A stretch of 64,000 bases of DNA from Marinobacter adhaerens HP15 (GTDB taxonomy: Bacteria; Pseudomonadota; Gammaproteobacteria; Pseudomonadales; Oleiphilaceae), in assembly GCF_000166295.1 (NCBI RefSeq), contig NC_017506.1, positions 4,278,001-4,342,000 on the forward strand, in the 5' to 3' direction. Under the pieces are notes generated by a model. It was not told the origin of the DNA. It saw only the letters and a list, made by a program, of their open reading frames with translations, and ran no database searches. Every line of letters starts with the position of its first letter. Positions within the stretch are counted from its first letter, which is position 1. The translations under genes and the position numbers were made by a program. This document shows positions 52,265-61,200 of this stretch, in pieces.

Positions 52265-53142
52265 TGGATTGGTTGTTCTTCGGCGAAATCAGCCTGGCAG
52301 GCCTTGCCATGGGCGGCCTTTACGCCCTCATCGCCCTGGGCTTTGTGATCATCTATAAAGCGACGAGGGTGATCAATTTCGCCATCGGCGAGATCATGAT
52401 GTTCGCGGCCTACCTGTTCCTGGCGTTTGCCGGTGGCATGGAAATGTCGCCCTGGATTGCACTTCCGCTGGCTGTCATCGGCGGCAGTATTCTCGGTGGC
52501 GTCATTGAAAAGACCATGATCCGGCCGATGCTGGGCGAGTCGCCGATTTCAGTGGTGATGGTGACCATTGGGATTGCGAGCATCCTGGTGGGTCTGGTGG
52601 AGTTCATCTGGACGGCGGATCCGCAGTTGCTACCCAATTTCCTGCCTCGCGAGCCGGTGTTTATTGGCGAGCTGTACCTGGCCCCGAAAATTGCCTACGG
52701 CTTTCTTATCGGGTCGGCCCTTCTTATTGTCTACCTGCTGTATTTCCGGTTCTCCCGGGGTGGCGTGGCCCTGCGAGCCACCGCCTCCGATCAGGCGGCA
52801 GCCTATTCCATGGGCATCAATGTGCGCCGGGTGTTCAACATGGCGTGGGTGTTTGGCTCTCTTGCGGCATCGCTGGCAGGTGTGCTGGTGGCGGCCACCG
52901 GGGGCCTCAGCCCGCAGTTCGGGATCATTGGCCTGAGTGTTCTCGTGGTGGTGATCGTAGGCGGCCTGGACAGTATTCTCGGCGCCCTGGTGGCCGGCGT
53001 GTTCATCGGCTGGCTGGAGACGGTAGCCGGTGCCTATCTGGGCGGTGAATACCGGATGCCGGCAACCTTCCTGGTGTTGGCGATAATCCTGGTGATCCGC
53101 CCCTACGGCCTGTTCGGCACCCACGAAATAGAGCGAGTTTAA
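52264..53142 (+). CDS. livH: HAAT-type ABC permease (LivH-like)
   Basis: A 292-residue inner-membrane permease with eight or so helices. GLYALIALGFVIIYKATRVI and NFAIGEIMMFAAYL are the conserved LivH start, and ALRATASDQAAAYSMGINVR is the loop that contacts the ATPase. The ATG shares a base with the livG stop codon (TGATG), showing tight coupling. Normal length. Confidence 0.92.
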   Translation: MDWLFFGEISLAGLAMGGLYALIALGFVIIYKATRVINFAIGEIMMFAAYLFLAFAGGMEMSPWIALPLAVIGGSILGGVIEKTMIRPMLGESPISVVMVTIGIASILVGLVEFIWTADPQLLPNFLPREPVFIGELYLAPKIAYGFLIGSALLIVYLLYFRFSRGGVALRATASDQAAAYSMGINVRRVFNMAWVFGSLAASLAGVLVAATGGLSPQFGIIGLSVLVVVIVGGLDSILGALVAGVFIGWLETVAGAYLGGEYRMPATFLVLAIILVIRPYGLFGTHEIERV

Positions 53143-53143
53143 G

Positions 53144-54187
53144 ATGCGCATCGGTGACGCAAAACAGAGCTACGAGGCCGATGAGGCAATCTGGACCAGC
53201 CAGACCCAGAAATTGTGGCTGGGGTTCTTCCTGCTGATCTTGCTGGTATTCCCTTTTGTGGTGGACTCCTATCTTCTCTACCTGGGGTGCCTGGTCGGCA
53301 TAGCGGTGATCAGTACTACCGGCCTTAACATCCTGACCGGTTTCACCGGACTGATTTCGCTGGGGCAGGCCGGGTTTATGGGTGTGGGCGCCTACACCGT
53401 TGCCTGGCTGTCGATTAACACCGCATTGCCGTTCCCGGTGACCCTGGTACTGGCCGGGCTCATGGCAGCCGCCGTCGGCATCCTCGTAGGCCTGCCCTCG
53501 CTTCGCGTCAAAGGTCTGTATCTGGCCATCGCGACTCTGGCGGCCAGCGTGTTCCTGCATTTCATCTTCGCCGAGTGGGAATCGGTAACCGGCGGGATGG
53601 GTGGCTTGAGCCTGGAACCGGCGCACCTGTTCGGTCTGACCTTCCAGAGCGATTTCATGATGTATTTCATCATTGTGCCCCTGGCGGTGCTGATGGTTCT
53701 GGCAGCCCGAAACGTATTCAGAACCCGGATTGGCCGGGCCTTTATCGCCATTCGTGACCGGGATATTTCCGCCGAGATCCTGGGCATTAACCTGCTGCGT
53801 TACAAGCTGATGTCGTTTGCGCTCAGCTCGTTCTATGCCGGGATCGCCGGCGGCCTGTTCGCCTATTTCTATCGCGTGGTCACGCCAGAGAGCTTTCCGC
53901 TTTCCATGTCCATTTTCTATCTGGCGGCCGTGATCGTCGGCGGTATGGGGAACTTGCTGGGTGGCATTCTTGGCGCTGCCTTCATGACCCTGGTGCCGGA
54001 AGCCCTGAAGCTGCTGACTGCCGCGCTGACGCCTTTCTATCCGAATGCGCCGGTGTTCATGTCGCCGATGCTGGAAATCATCTTTGGCGCCCTGATCGTG
54101 GGCTTTCTGATCTTCGAGCCCCACGGCCTGGCGGAGATCTGGCACCGAATCCGTCGCTTCTTCCGCCTGTGGCCGTTCAGGAATTAA
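53144..54187 (+). CDS. livM: HAAT-type ABC permease (LivM-like)
   Basis: A 347-residue permease, partner of LivH. Characteristic LivM stretches are LNILTGFTGLISLGQAGFMG, VGLPSLRVKGLYLAIATLAA and RDRDISAEILGINLLRYKLM. The first 40 residues are a hydrophilic extension before the first helix. It begins one base after the livH stop and ends 71 bases before the binding-protein gene. Long antisense frames over this gene are codon-bias shadows. Confidence 0.92.
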   Translation: MRIGDAKQSYEADEAIWTSQTQKLWLGFFLLILLVFPFVVDSYLLYLGCLVGIAVISTTGLNILTGFTGLISLGQAGFMGVGAYTVAWLSINTALPFPVTLVLAGLMAAAVGILVGLPSLRVKGLYLAIATLAASVFLHFIFAEWESVTGGMGGLSLEPAHLFGLTFQSDFMMYFIIVPLAVLMVLAARNVFRTRIGRAFIAIRDRDISAEILGINLLRYKLMSFALSSFYAGIAGGLFAYFYRVVTPESFPLSMSIFYLAAVIVGGMGNLLGGILGAAFMTLVPEALKLLTAALTPFYPNAPVFMSPMLEIIFGALIVGFLIFEPHGLAEIWHRIRRFFRLWPFRN

Positions 54188-54258
54188 TTGTGTTTCAACG
54201 GGGTCGCTACCTGGGACCCATGCACCACCAACAACAAGAAGCAGCAAGGAGAAGAAAC

Positions 54259-55467
54259 ATGTTCAGAAACATCCTCGAAAAAGGTCGCCGGCTTGCCGGG
54301 CTTGGTAGCCTGGTCGCTGCACTGACCGTTGCTGCCCCGGCGATGGCTCAGGACAAAGAGCCCATCGTATTCGGTGGCTCCATACCGCTTTCCGGTGTCT
54401 TTGCCTTTGCCGGTATTCACCTCCATGCCGGTCTCACCGACTACACCGATTGGATCAACAGCCAGGGCGGCATCAATGGTCATCCCGTGGAATACGTCAT
54501 GGAAGACACTGCCTATGAGGTGGACCGTTCGGTCGCGGCTTTCAAGAAGATCTCCGGCAGCAGCTCGCCGGCCACCTATTACGGCGACAGCACCGGTTTC
54601 ATGAAGGCCATCGCCTCGGAGCTCAACAGCCAGGGCAACACGCTTATGAGCGGCGCGTCCTTCGCTACCGTGCTGACCGACAACGAAATCTATCCGTACC
54701 AGTTCATTCCGGGGCCGAACTACAGCCAGATGTTCGGCATCATCCTCGAGTACATCGCATCCCAGGGTGAAGGCGGCGATATGCCGAACGTGGCGTTTGT
54801 CTACAGCGATACCGAATTTGGCAAGGATCCGATCGAGAATGGCAAGGCCCGCGCTGCCGAGCTGGGCATCGAAGTGGTGGAAGAAATTGTCACCAAGCCC
54901 GGCAGTGTCGACGTCTCTGCCGAGGTGCTGAAACTGCGTCGGGTGCGCCCCGATTACGTGGTCTTCCACGGATATGTGCTGTCACCGATCAACGAATTCA
55001 TGGTGCAGATGCGCCAGATGGGCCTGGATACCCAGTTCATGGGTACTTTCTGGTCCTCCGACAAGCTGATCATCGACAAGATGGGCGCGGATGCCGACGG
55101 CTACATGGGCGTCATGCCCTACAACTACTACGACAGTGAGGAAAGTGGCCCGATGCTGGATGCCCTGAGGGCCCAGGCCGAGAAGAGTGATCCGGAGGCC
55201 GGTTACCGTCCCACCGGGTATATCCAAGGCTGGTTCAACGCCATGGTCTGGACCGAAGTGATCAAGCGCACCCTGGATGCCGGCAAGGAGCTGAACGCGG
55301 ACAACATGGCAGAGGCCCTGGCCTCCATAGAGGACTGGGACACCGGCGGTATCATCGGGATTCCGGTCACCGTGCGGGACATGTCTTTCCCGGTAGGCCG
55401 TATCTGGCGGGTGAACGCTGACAAAGGCCGCTATGAGCCGGTGTCGGACTGGATCCACCTCGACTGA
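54259..55467 (+). CDS. HAAT-type ABC substrate-binding protein (LivK-like)
   Basis: A 402-residue type I periplasmic binding protein with a signal peptide (RLAGLGSLVAALTVAAPAMA). IVFGGSIPLSGVFAFAGIHL and FVYSDTEFGKDPIENGKARA are usual for the LIV/amide-urea binding family. AAGGAG seven bases before ATG 54259 fixes the start. The next gene follows after eight bases. The ligand could be an amino acid or another carboxylate; the acyl-CoA synthetase in the operon leans towards a carboxylic acid. Confidence 0.9.
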   Translation: MFRNILEKGRRLAGLGSLVAALTVAAPAMAQDKEPIVFGGSIPLSGVFAFAGIHLHAGLTDYTDWINSQGGINGHPVEYVMEDTAYEVDRSVAAFKKISGSSSPATYYGDSTGFMKAIASELNSQGNTLMSGASFATVLTDNEIYPYQFIPGPNYSQMFGIILEYIASQGEGGDMPNVAFVYSDTEFGKDPIENGKARAAELGIEVVEEIVTKPGSVDVSAEVLKLRRVRPDYVVFHGYVLSPINEFMVQMRQMGLDTQFMGTFWSSDKLIIDKMGADADGYMGVMPYNYYDSEESGPMLDALRAQAEKSDPEAGYRPTGYIQGWFNAMVWTEVIKRTLDAGKELNADNMAEALASIEDWDTGGIIGIPVTVRDMSFPVGRIWRVNADKGRYEPVSDWIHLD

Positions 55468-55475
55468 GGGGCTGT

Positions 55476-56285
55476 ATGGAAGCCTTACTGGAAATCGATA
55501 ATATCGAGGTGGTCTACAACAAGTCAGTGCAGGTCCTTCGGGGCCTGTCACTGCGGGTGCCGAAGGGGGCCATTGTGGCGCTCCTCGGCTCCAACGGTGC
55601 TGGTAAATCCACCACCCTCAAAAGCGTCTCGGGGCTGCTGACCCTGGAAGACGGAGAGGTCACGGCCGGCGAAGTACGCTTCAGGGGTAAGGATGTAAAA
55701 GGCGTTCCGCCGGAGCGGCTTGTGCGCGACGGACTCTTTCATGTCATGGAAGGCCGCCGAGTGTTCGAGGACCTCACGGTTGAGGAGAACCTGATTGCCG
55801 CCACCTATGCGCTCAGTGGCAGTAAGCCGTCCCTGAGTGACAGCTATGAGCTGGTTTATAACTATTTCCCGAGACTGAAGGAGCGCCGCAAGCAGTTGGC
55901 CGGTTACCTCTCCGGCGGCGAGCAGCAGATGTTGGCCCTGGGTCGGGCGCTGATTGCACAGCCGGATCTGATCATGCTCGATGAGCCCTCCCTCGGTCTG
56001 GCGCCGCTGCTGGTGGAAGAGATCTTTACCATCGTGGCCAGAATCAACCGGGAACAGGGGACTGCCATTCTTCTGGTGGAACAGAATGCCGCGGTGTCAC
56101 TGGCGATTGCATCTTACGGTTACATCATGGAAAACGGCAAGATCGTGATCGACGGCCCGGCAGACAAACTCACGGCGAATGAAGATGTTCAGGAATTCTA
56201 TCTGGGTGTGGGTGGCAAGGAAGGTGAGGCCCGCAGTTATCGAGACATCAAGCACTACAAACGCCGTAAACGGTGGCTGTCATGA
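55476..56285 (+). CDS. livF: HAAT-type ABC transporter ATPase (LivF-like)
   Basis: A 269-residue LivF-type ATPase: Walker A LGSNGAGKSTTLK, signature YLSGGEQQMLALGRAL, Walker B LIMLDEPSLGLAP and switch LVEQNAAVSLAI. The C-terminal basic tail (RDIKHYKRRKRWLS) is longer than in E. coli LivF. It overlaps the acyl-CoA synthetase start by four bases (ATGA), so transport and CoA activation appear to be made together. Confidence 0.92.
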   Translation: MEALLEIDNIEVVYNKSVQVLRGLSLRVPKGAIVALLGSNGAGKSTTLKSVSGLLTLEDGEVTAGEVRFRGKDVKGVPPERLVRDGLFHVMEGRRVFEDLTVEENLIAATYALSGSKPSLSDSYELVYNYFPRLKERRKQLAGYLSGGEQQMLALGRALIAQPDLIMLDEPSLGLAPLLVEEIFTIVARINREQGTAILLVEQNAAVSLAIASYGYIMENGKIVIDGPADKLTANEDVQEFYLGVGGKEGEARSYRDIKHYKRRKRWLS

Positions 56286-58084
56286 CAACGCCTTCCATCC
56301 CTGATCTCACGCTGACACAGATGCTCCGGGCCCATGCCCGGGAGCGGCCGGACGCCCTGGCTTTGCGCCAGAAGGACTTCGGTATCTGGCAGGCCTATTC
56401 CTGGCAGGATTATTACCGGCGGGCCCGACACTTCGGGCTGGGGCTGCGTGCCATGGGGCTCGAACCGGGTGGCCACGTGGCCATTATCTCGGAAAACCGG
56501 GTGGAGTGGGTCATTGGCCAGATGGGCATCGGCCTGGTGCAGGGCATCTGTGTCGGGGTCTATCCCACCAGTCCCTGGAACGAGGTGGCCTATGTCCTGG
56601 AGCACAGCGACGCGGAATTTGTGATCTGCGAAGATCAGGAACAGACCGACAAGGTGCTGGAAGCCTGGCCAGATTTGCCCAAACTGAAGCACTGCATTGC
56701 CATTGATATGAAGGGCCTGCGCTATTATCCGGAGCCGCCGTCGGCATTCGAGGATATCGAGGCCAGGGGCCGGGAATTCGAAACGCAGCATCCCAACCTG
56801 GTGGATGAATTGCTGGACAGCCAGCAAATGGATGACACCGCCCTGATGATCTATACCTCCGGGTCCACCGGCCGACCCAAGGGGGCAATGATCAGCTGGC
56901 ACAACCTGCACGCCGCGGCGCCGGGGCTGATTGAGCTGTTGCAGGCGGACGAACACGGCTCCAGCCTTTCCTATCTGCCGCTTTGCCACGTGGCAGAGCA
57001 GGCCTTTACCAACATTGCACCGGTCTATGTAGGCAGTACGGTCAGCTTCGGAGAGAGCCTGCGGACCATTCAGGAGGATTTGCGGGAGATTGCGCCGACC
57101 TTTTTCCTGGGGGTGCCGAGGATATGGGAGAAACTGCACTCGTCCATCTACATCAAGATTCAGGAGACCGGGCGTTTGCGGCAGGCGTTGTTCAACTGGG
57201 CGATCCGGGTCTGTTCGCCTATGGCCACGAAACCCCGCGCAGACTGGAACCTGAAGGAAAAATGCCTGTATGGCATCAGCTACTGGCTGGTGTTGCGCGC
57301 CTTGCAGAATTTTATCGGCCTGCGCCGATGCAGCATTGCGCTCACCGGGGCAGCCCCTATATCAACCGGCATACTGGAGTTCTTCCGGACCATCGGCATT
57401 CCCCTGGTTGAAGTATATGGCCAGACGGAAAGCACCGGCGTTGCCACAGCGCAACCCGTTGATGACGTGCGCCTGGGAACGGTGGGTGTGGCTGTGTCCG
57501 GGGTGGAGGTAACGCTTGGCGAGCACAACGAGATCATCATGCGCGGTGGCAGCATGTTCAAGGGGTATTACAAGAACGACGAGGCCACGGCTTCAACTTT
57601 GAAGGATGGCTGGCTGCACACCGGCGACGTGGGTGAATGGTGGGATGGCCAGCTAAAGATCGTCGACCGTCTGAAAGACATCATGATCACCGCCGGCGGC
57701 AAGAATCTTTCACCAACGGAGATCGAAAACACCATCAAGGCCAGTCCCTACATCAAGGAATGCATTGTGATCGGTGAGGCCAGAAAATACGTGTCTGCGC
57801 TGATCCAGATTGATTTCGATACGGTAGCCAAGTGGGCAGAGCAGGAGCGTATTGCCTACACCACCTTCCGGAGCCTGACCGAGCAGCCGCAGGTGAATGA
57901 ACTCATCCAGGCAGAAGTGAACAAGGGCAACGACCAGCTACCACAGGTGGCGCAGATCAAACGCTTCCACTTGCTGACCAAGGAACTGGACCACGACGAT
58001 GACGAGGTAACGGCGACCATGAAAGTCCGCCGGAGCAATATCTACGAGAAATATACCGAGGTGATCGAGTCGCTTTACGCCTGA
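56282..58084 (+). CDS. AMP-dependent acyl-CoA synthetase (long-chain FAA1 type)
   Basis: A 600-residue adenylate-forming CoA ligase. P-loop-like MIYTSGSTGRPKGAMI, the A5 region EVYGQTESTG, the A7/A8 region GWLHTGDVGEWWDGQLKIVD with RLKDIMITAGGKNLSP, as in the FAA1/long-chain group (COG1022-like). It activates a carboxylic acid to its CoA ester with ATP. The start at 56282 overlaps livF. As the final gene of the livGHMKF operon, it may activate the imported compound; fatty, aromatic and alicyclic acids are all conceivable. Confidence 0.9.
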   Translation: MTTPSIPDLTLTQMLRAHARERPDALALRQKDFGIWQAYSWQDYYRRARHFGLGLRAMGLEPGGHVAIISENRVEWVIGQMGIGLVQGICVGVYPTSPWNEVAYVLEHSDAEFVICEDQEQTDKVLEAWPDLPKLKHCIAIDMKGLRYYPEPPSAFEDIEARGREFETQHPNLVDELLDSQQMDDTALMIYTSGSTGRPKGAMISWHNLHAAAPGLIELLQADEHGSSLSYLPLCHVAEQAFTNIAPVYVGSTVSFGESLRTIQEDLREIAPTFFLGVPRIWEKLHSSIYIKIQETGRLRQALFNWAIRVCSPMATKPRADWNLKEKCLYGISYWLVLRALQNFIGLRRCSIALTGAAPISTGILEFFRTIGIPLVEVYGQTESTGVATAQPVDDVRLGTVGVAVSGVEVTLGEHNEIIMRGGSMFKGYYKNDEATASTLKDGWLHTGDVGEWWDGQLKIVDRLKDIMITAGGKNLSPTEIENTIKASPYIKECIVIGEARKYVSALIQIDFDTVAKWAEQERIAYTTFRSLTEQPQVNELIQAEVNKGNDQLPQVAQIKRFHLLTKELDHDDDEVTATMKVRRSNIYEKYTEVIESLYA

Positions 58085-58089
58085 CAGCG

Positions 58090-58116
58090 AGGCGCCTAGA
58101 AACGGGCGCCTTCTTC
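58090..58116 (+). terminator. Possible terminator after the acyl-CoA synthetase gene
   Basis: AGGCGCC and GGCGCCT form a seven-base GC-rich stem with an eight-base loop followed by TCTTC. The tail is only moderately T-rich. It overlaps the last bases of the convergent small membrane protein gene. Confidence 0.4.
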
Positions 58117-58416
58117 AACCCGGATTCGTTCCATGTACTGGGTCAGGGCGGCGTTAATCAGTGCCAGAACCAGGAACAGCAGGATACCCTTGGGCACCAG
58201 GGCGTGAATTTCCGGGTTGGGCGCGGTGCTGGCGGTGACCAGGATCAGGCCCAGAATGTTGCGGGCCAGCCGCATGGTGAGCATGGCGCACAGATACCCG
58301 GACTGGAAAGCCGATTCTGCCCCCCTGAGCAGACGGCCGAAGGCCGGCATCAGGTGCACGGTGTTAAACAACAGGACAGAAAAAATAACTAATTGAAGAA
58401 CACTGTAAATGGTCAT
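58096..58416 (-). CDS. Small membrane protein of unknown function
   Basis: A 106-residue protein with about three hydrophobic segments: YSVLQLVIFSVLLFNTVHLM, a middle helix around ARNILGLILVTAS and ILLFLVLALINAALTQY near the C-terminus, which ends in charged residues. I do not recognise a family. It is convergent with the acyl-CoA synthetase gene, 11 bases away. The long hydrophobic frame with a sensible composition supports a real gene, although the ribosome-binding site is weak. Confidence 0.55.
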   Translation of the reverse strand: MTIYSVLQLVIFSVLLFNTVHLMPAFGRLLRGAESAFQSGYLCAMLTMRLARNILGLILVTASTAPNPEIHALVPKGILLFLVLALINAALTQYMERIRVEEGARF

Positions 58417-58510
58417 GACCAGAGACTACCCAACGACAACAGTACTGGTTGAAAAACGGTCGAAATTATCCCTGATTGGACAGATTTAATCCAGTTCATG
58501 CCCGTGCCGG

Positions 58511-59461
58511 CTAATAACTGCTGTTCAGAAGGTCGTGGTAGTCACTCCGAAATCTCTGAAAACTCAAATAGTTATTTCTGTGGTCTACCAGATTTGCCGA
58601 ATTGAATGCTTCCACAAAGGCCCGGGACTCTCCGGTGCTGATCTCACCATAGAATCCACCATCCCAGTCAAGCACCTGCACCATTTCCAGTAATACCGTC
58701 ATCGCAAGGGCGCCATTGGCCTTTTCCAGGTAGCGGTAGGCCAACCCGTAATGCTCGAACCGATAGGGGAAGTTTGCAGTGTCACCGGGAGTCACGTCCC
58801 AGAGAGGATCGTAGTCATAGTGCTGATAGACCTCTGCAATTGGCTCTCCTGCCACAGCAACGGCCTGTCCCTCTGCAAACCAATAAGGCAGCAGACTGTA
58901 ACTGGCGTCATACCGTGACAGGTTTTGCTGGACGAAATGGGCCAGTTCGTGGGCGACGATGTTTCCCGCCTCGTAGGGCCATTGGCCGTAGTACGGATTG
59001 AATGCCACGGCGGCCATCGAGGCAGACACAAACTCGCTGTGCGGCACCTCGGGGCTGAGGCAGCCGATCACCTGGCGGGGATAGGCAACTGCGGCGCTGC
59101 GGTCCTGGACAAATTCGGACCAGCGCAACTGGAACCGGGCCAGTACGCCGTCGATTCGGCGCTCAAGCTCTGAAGCCGCGGCCCGGAACGAGGTTTCACT
59201 GTAGGCCGGCGAGCCATAGACCCGCACCCGACCGCTATGGGTTTCGAAATACAGAGGTTCATTTTGGCATGCTTCGGTATAGCGGGTGAGTGACCAGGAA
59301 CTCGTAGGGTAGTGCCTGCCAGTATCCCGTGCGTCGTAGAAAAGCCCCGAGACGAAGCCCCCGGACTCCGGGTAATGGTGACTGTCAGAGGTGGTGACCT
59401 TGCACCCGGTCAATGCGAGCAAGAGAACACCGAGTATCAGCATGGCTTTGCTGGTTGCCAT
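58511..59461 (-). CDS. Lipoprotein with HExxH gluzincin-type metallopeptidase domain
   Basis: A 316-residue predicted lipoprotein: lipobox LLLALTGC ends at Cys 20. A zinc-peptidase motif HELAHFVQQ (HExxH at 171-175) is followed 22 residues later by a Glu in YWFAEGQAVAVAG (197), the spacing expected for gluzincins such as the peptidase MA-like group. Four Cys residues lie in the mature part (after CKV: ACQN, IGCLS). GGAG seven bases before 59461 sets the start; a longer frame exists upstream. No neighbour hints at its target. Peptidase activity is a prediction from motif only. Confidence 0.72.
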   Translation of the reverse strand: MATSKAMLILGVLLLALTGCKVTTSDSHHYPESGGFVSGLFYDARDTGRHYPTSSWSLTRYTEACQNEPLYFETHSGRVRVYGSPAYSETSFRAAASELERRIDGVLARFQLRWSEFVQDRSAAVAYPRQVIGCLSPEVPHSEFVSASMAAVAFNPYYGQWPYEAGNIVAHELAHFVQQNLSRYDASYSLLPYWFAEGQAVAVAGEPIAEVYQHYDYDPLWDVTPGDTANFPYRFEHYGLAYRYLEKANGALAMTVLLEMVQVLDWDGGFYGEISTGESRAFVEAFNSANLVDHRNNYLSFQRFRSDYHDLLNSSY

Positions 59462-59591
59462 AAACGACTCCGAATCGATCCTGTTATTCAGGATCATCGC
59501 AGGGTTTTCGGGAAGGCTCCGTCAACGGGGTGTAAAAATCAGGTAAAGCGAGCTAGCGTGTTGATAGATATGGATGAGAGGGAACGGATAC

Positions 59592-60239
59592 ATGGATTAC
59601 ATCGCTCCTGTCAGCAGCGCCATCATGGCGATCGTCTGGATTGTCTACTTCCAACTGTTTTTCCTGCAGTACAAACGAAATAATCGCCCATACCTTGTTA
59701 TTCACCACGCTCAGAACGAAAACCCGGATGCCCAGTGTCTCCTGGTGAACATGGGCAAGGAAACGGTGCACGTGCAGTGCGTTCAGGTGGTTCTCTACAC
59801 CCGCGCGGGCGAAGAGAAAATTATGACGGTGACCGAGTATCGTCGTGTCGGCGCGGATGATGCCAACGTGCACCAGGTGCTGCGCCAGGGCCCGTTACAG
59901 CCCGGTGGGTATCTGGTGCTGGGCTCGTTCAGGAACATCATCCTGGGACGTCGCAGTGAAGAAAGCGAAAGCGATTACCTGTTCGAGGACATCACCGGCG
60001 TTGAAATCCGGGCCGCCGTGATCCACGGGCCCACGAAGTATCCGGTGGGTGTACGGCGCAGCTTTTCTCTGAGTCATGAAGGAAGGCCCGAGATCTTTCC
60101 CCGCAACATTCACAGCGAGCAGCTGGTGCGCCGGAAAGATCGACACCAGGTGAGACGCTGGGTTGAAGAGGAATTGCAGCCCGAGCGCAAGGGCAGTTCG
60201 GAATCTGACGACTCGGACCAATCCGGACCAGAAAAGTAA
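59592..60239 (+). CDS. Hypothetical protein with one N-terminal transmembrane helix
   Basis: A 215-residue protein. Residues about 5-28 form a membrane helix (PVSSAIMAIVWIVYFQLFFL), the rest is cytoplasmic: a beta-rich region (RPYLVIHHAQNENPDAQCLL) and a highly charged C-terminal tail rich in Arg, Glu, Ser and Asp. I recognise no family. The start at 59592 is preceded by GGGA. The composition and codon use match neighbours, so it is likely genuine. Confidence 0.6.
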   Translation: MDYIAPVSSAIMAIVWIVYFQLFFLQYKRNNRPYLVIHHAQNENPDAQCLLVNMGKETVHVQCVQVVLYTRAGEEKIMTVTEYRRVGADDANVHQVLRQGPLQPGGYLVLGSFRNIILGRRSEESESDYLFEDITGVEIRAAVIHGPTKYPVGVRRSFSLSHEGRPEIFPRNIHSEQLVRRKDRHQVRRWVEEELQPERKGSSESDDSDQSGPEK

Positions 60240-60279
60240 GAGTGGCTCAGAGTAACATTGTGACTATTGGAATGTTCGG

Positions 60280-60672
60280 TCAGTACGCCCCGCGGATCAG
60301 ATCAATCCCTGGCGTCAAAACCTCACGCCACGCAGCATCCAGTTCAGGTGTGTATTCCGGGTCATGCAGGCGGACGGTTTTCAGGAGCGAATCCAGCCAG
60401 AGGGAATACCATTCGGGCTTGATGTCGTAATGTGAGCGGCTATGACTTTCACCAAGCGCCTTAAGTTTTCTGTCAGACATTCCGCGAGCATGCAGGATCA
60501 ATTGCATGATGCCGTTGCGTAGCAGGTGGCGTTGAGCGGCCATATCCGTTTTTACAAAACGTTCCCTGATAATGTTCGAGCTGGCCATGAAGAAGTCGTA
60601 AAAGTCGACAAAGAAAGCATCCCGGTTGCAGCAGCGTCCGTAGCTCTGAAAGACGAGGTCCGTTTTGTTCAT
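60280..60672 (-). CDS. Small globin-like protein
   Basis: A 130-residue all-helical protein resembling single-domain globins: SYGRCCNRDAFFVDFYDFFM covers the A-B helices and LGESHSRSHYDIKPEWYSLW has the likely proximal His in ESHSRSHYDI. Truncated or protoglobin-like members bind haem and sense or process oxygen or NO. The start at 60672 fits the fold; an in-frame extension upstream carries no conserved sequence. No partner reductase or signalling domain is attached. Haem binding is inferred. Confidence 0.7.
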   Translation of the reverse strand: MNKTDLVFQSYGRCCNRDAFFVDFYDFFMASSNIIRERFVKTDMAAQRHLLRNGIMQLILHARGMSDRKLKALGESHSRSHYDIKPEWYSLWLDSLLKTVRLHDPEYTPELDAAWREVLTPGIDLIRGAY

Positions 60673-60882
60673 GTGCAGTAAGTGTCCTTGCCTGATCTGT
60701 CGGTGATGAAAGCGAGGCGGGAGGATACTTGGCACGATGAGCACTTTCAGTTGAAATTTATTACTGGTTTTCCGAAATAACTGTCGCTGAATCAGTCATA
60801 TAGCTGGTCTACGGGTTGCGTTTCCGCTCCTAGTTCTTGAGGATGTGGTTAAACACTCGCCATTAACGCAATGGAGGCATTT

Positions 60883-61170
60883 ATGTCACTGAAAGACGAA
60901 CTGATCAAAAAGGCCGAAACCCAGCTGGAAGAGTGGGAAAAGCAAGCCGATTCCCTGAAAGCCAAGGCCAAAGCCAAAGAAGCCGAAGCCGAGAACGAAA
61001 AGGCGAGCGCAGATATTCAGCAGAGCACGTCCGATGCATTGCGTTCGGTTGAGAATAAAATTTCTGATGGCCGAAAAAAACTGGACGAACTCAAGCAGAG
61101 CGGTGAAGACAACATCGACAGCCTGCGCGAGCGGCTTTCCGATCTGATTGGCCCTGACAACAAGCGCTAG
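60883..61170 (+). CDS. Small charged coiled-coil protein
   Basis: A 95-residue protein, almost entirely helical and very rich in Lys, Glu and Ala (KAKAKAKEAEAENEKASA), with heptad-like spacing through most of its length. GGAGG five bases before ATG 60883 is a strong ribosome-binding site. It has no signal peptide or transmembrane helix. I know no named function; proteins of this type are often stress-related or bind membranes. It stands alone between convergent and divergent neighbours. Confidence 0.65.
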   Translation: MSLKDELIKKAETQLEEWEKQADSLKAKAKAKEAEAENEKASADIQQSTSDALRSVENKISDGRKKLDELKQSGEDNIDSLRERLSDLIGPDNKR

Positions 61171-61200
61171 GCCGCTTGGCTCAGGAACGGCAGGCTACGT

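Noticed and set aside
53003..54247. A 414-residue open frame antisense to livM
   Set aside because: The product is composed of repeated Gln, His and Gly with no family similarity, while the opposite strand encodes a full LivM permease.
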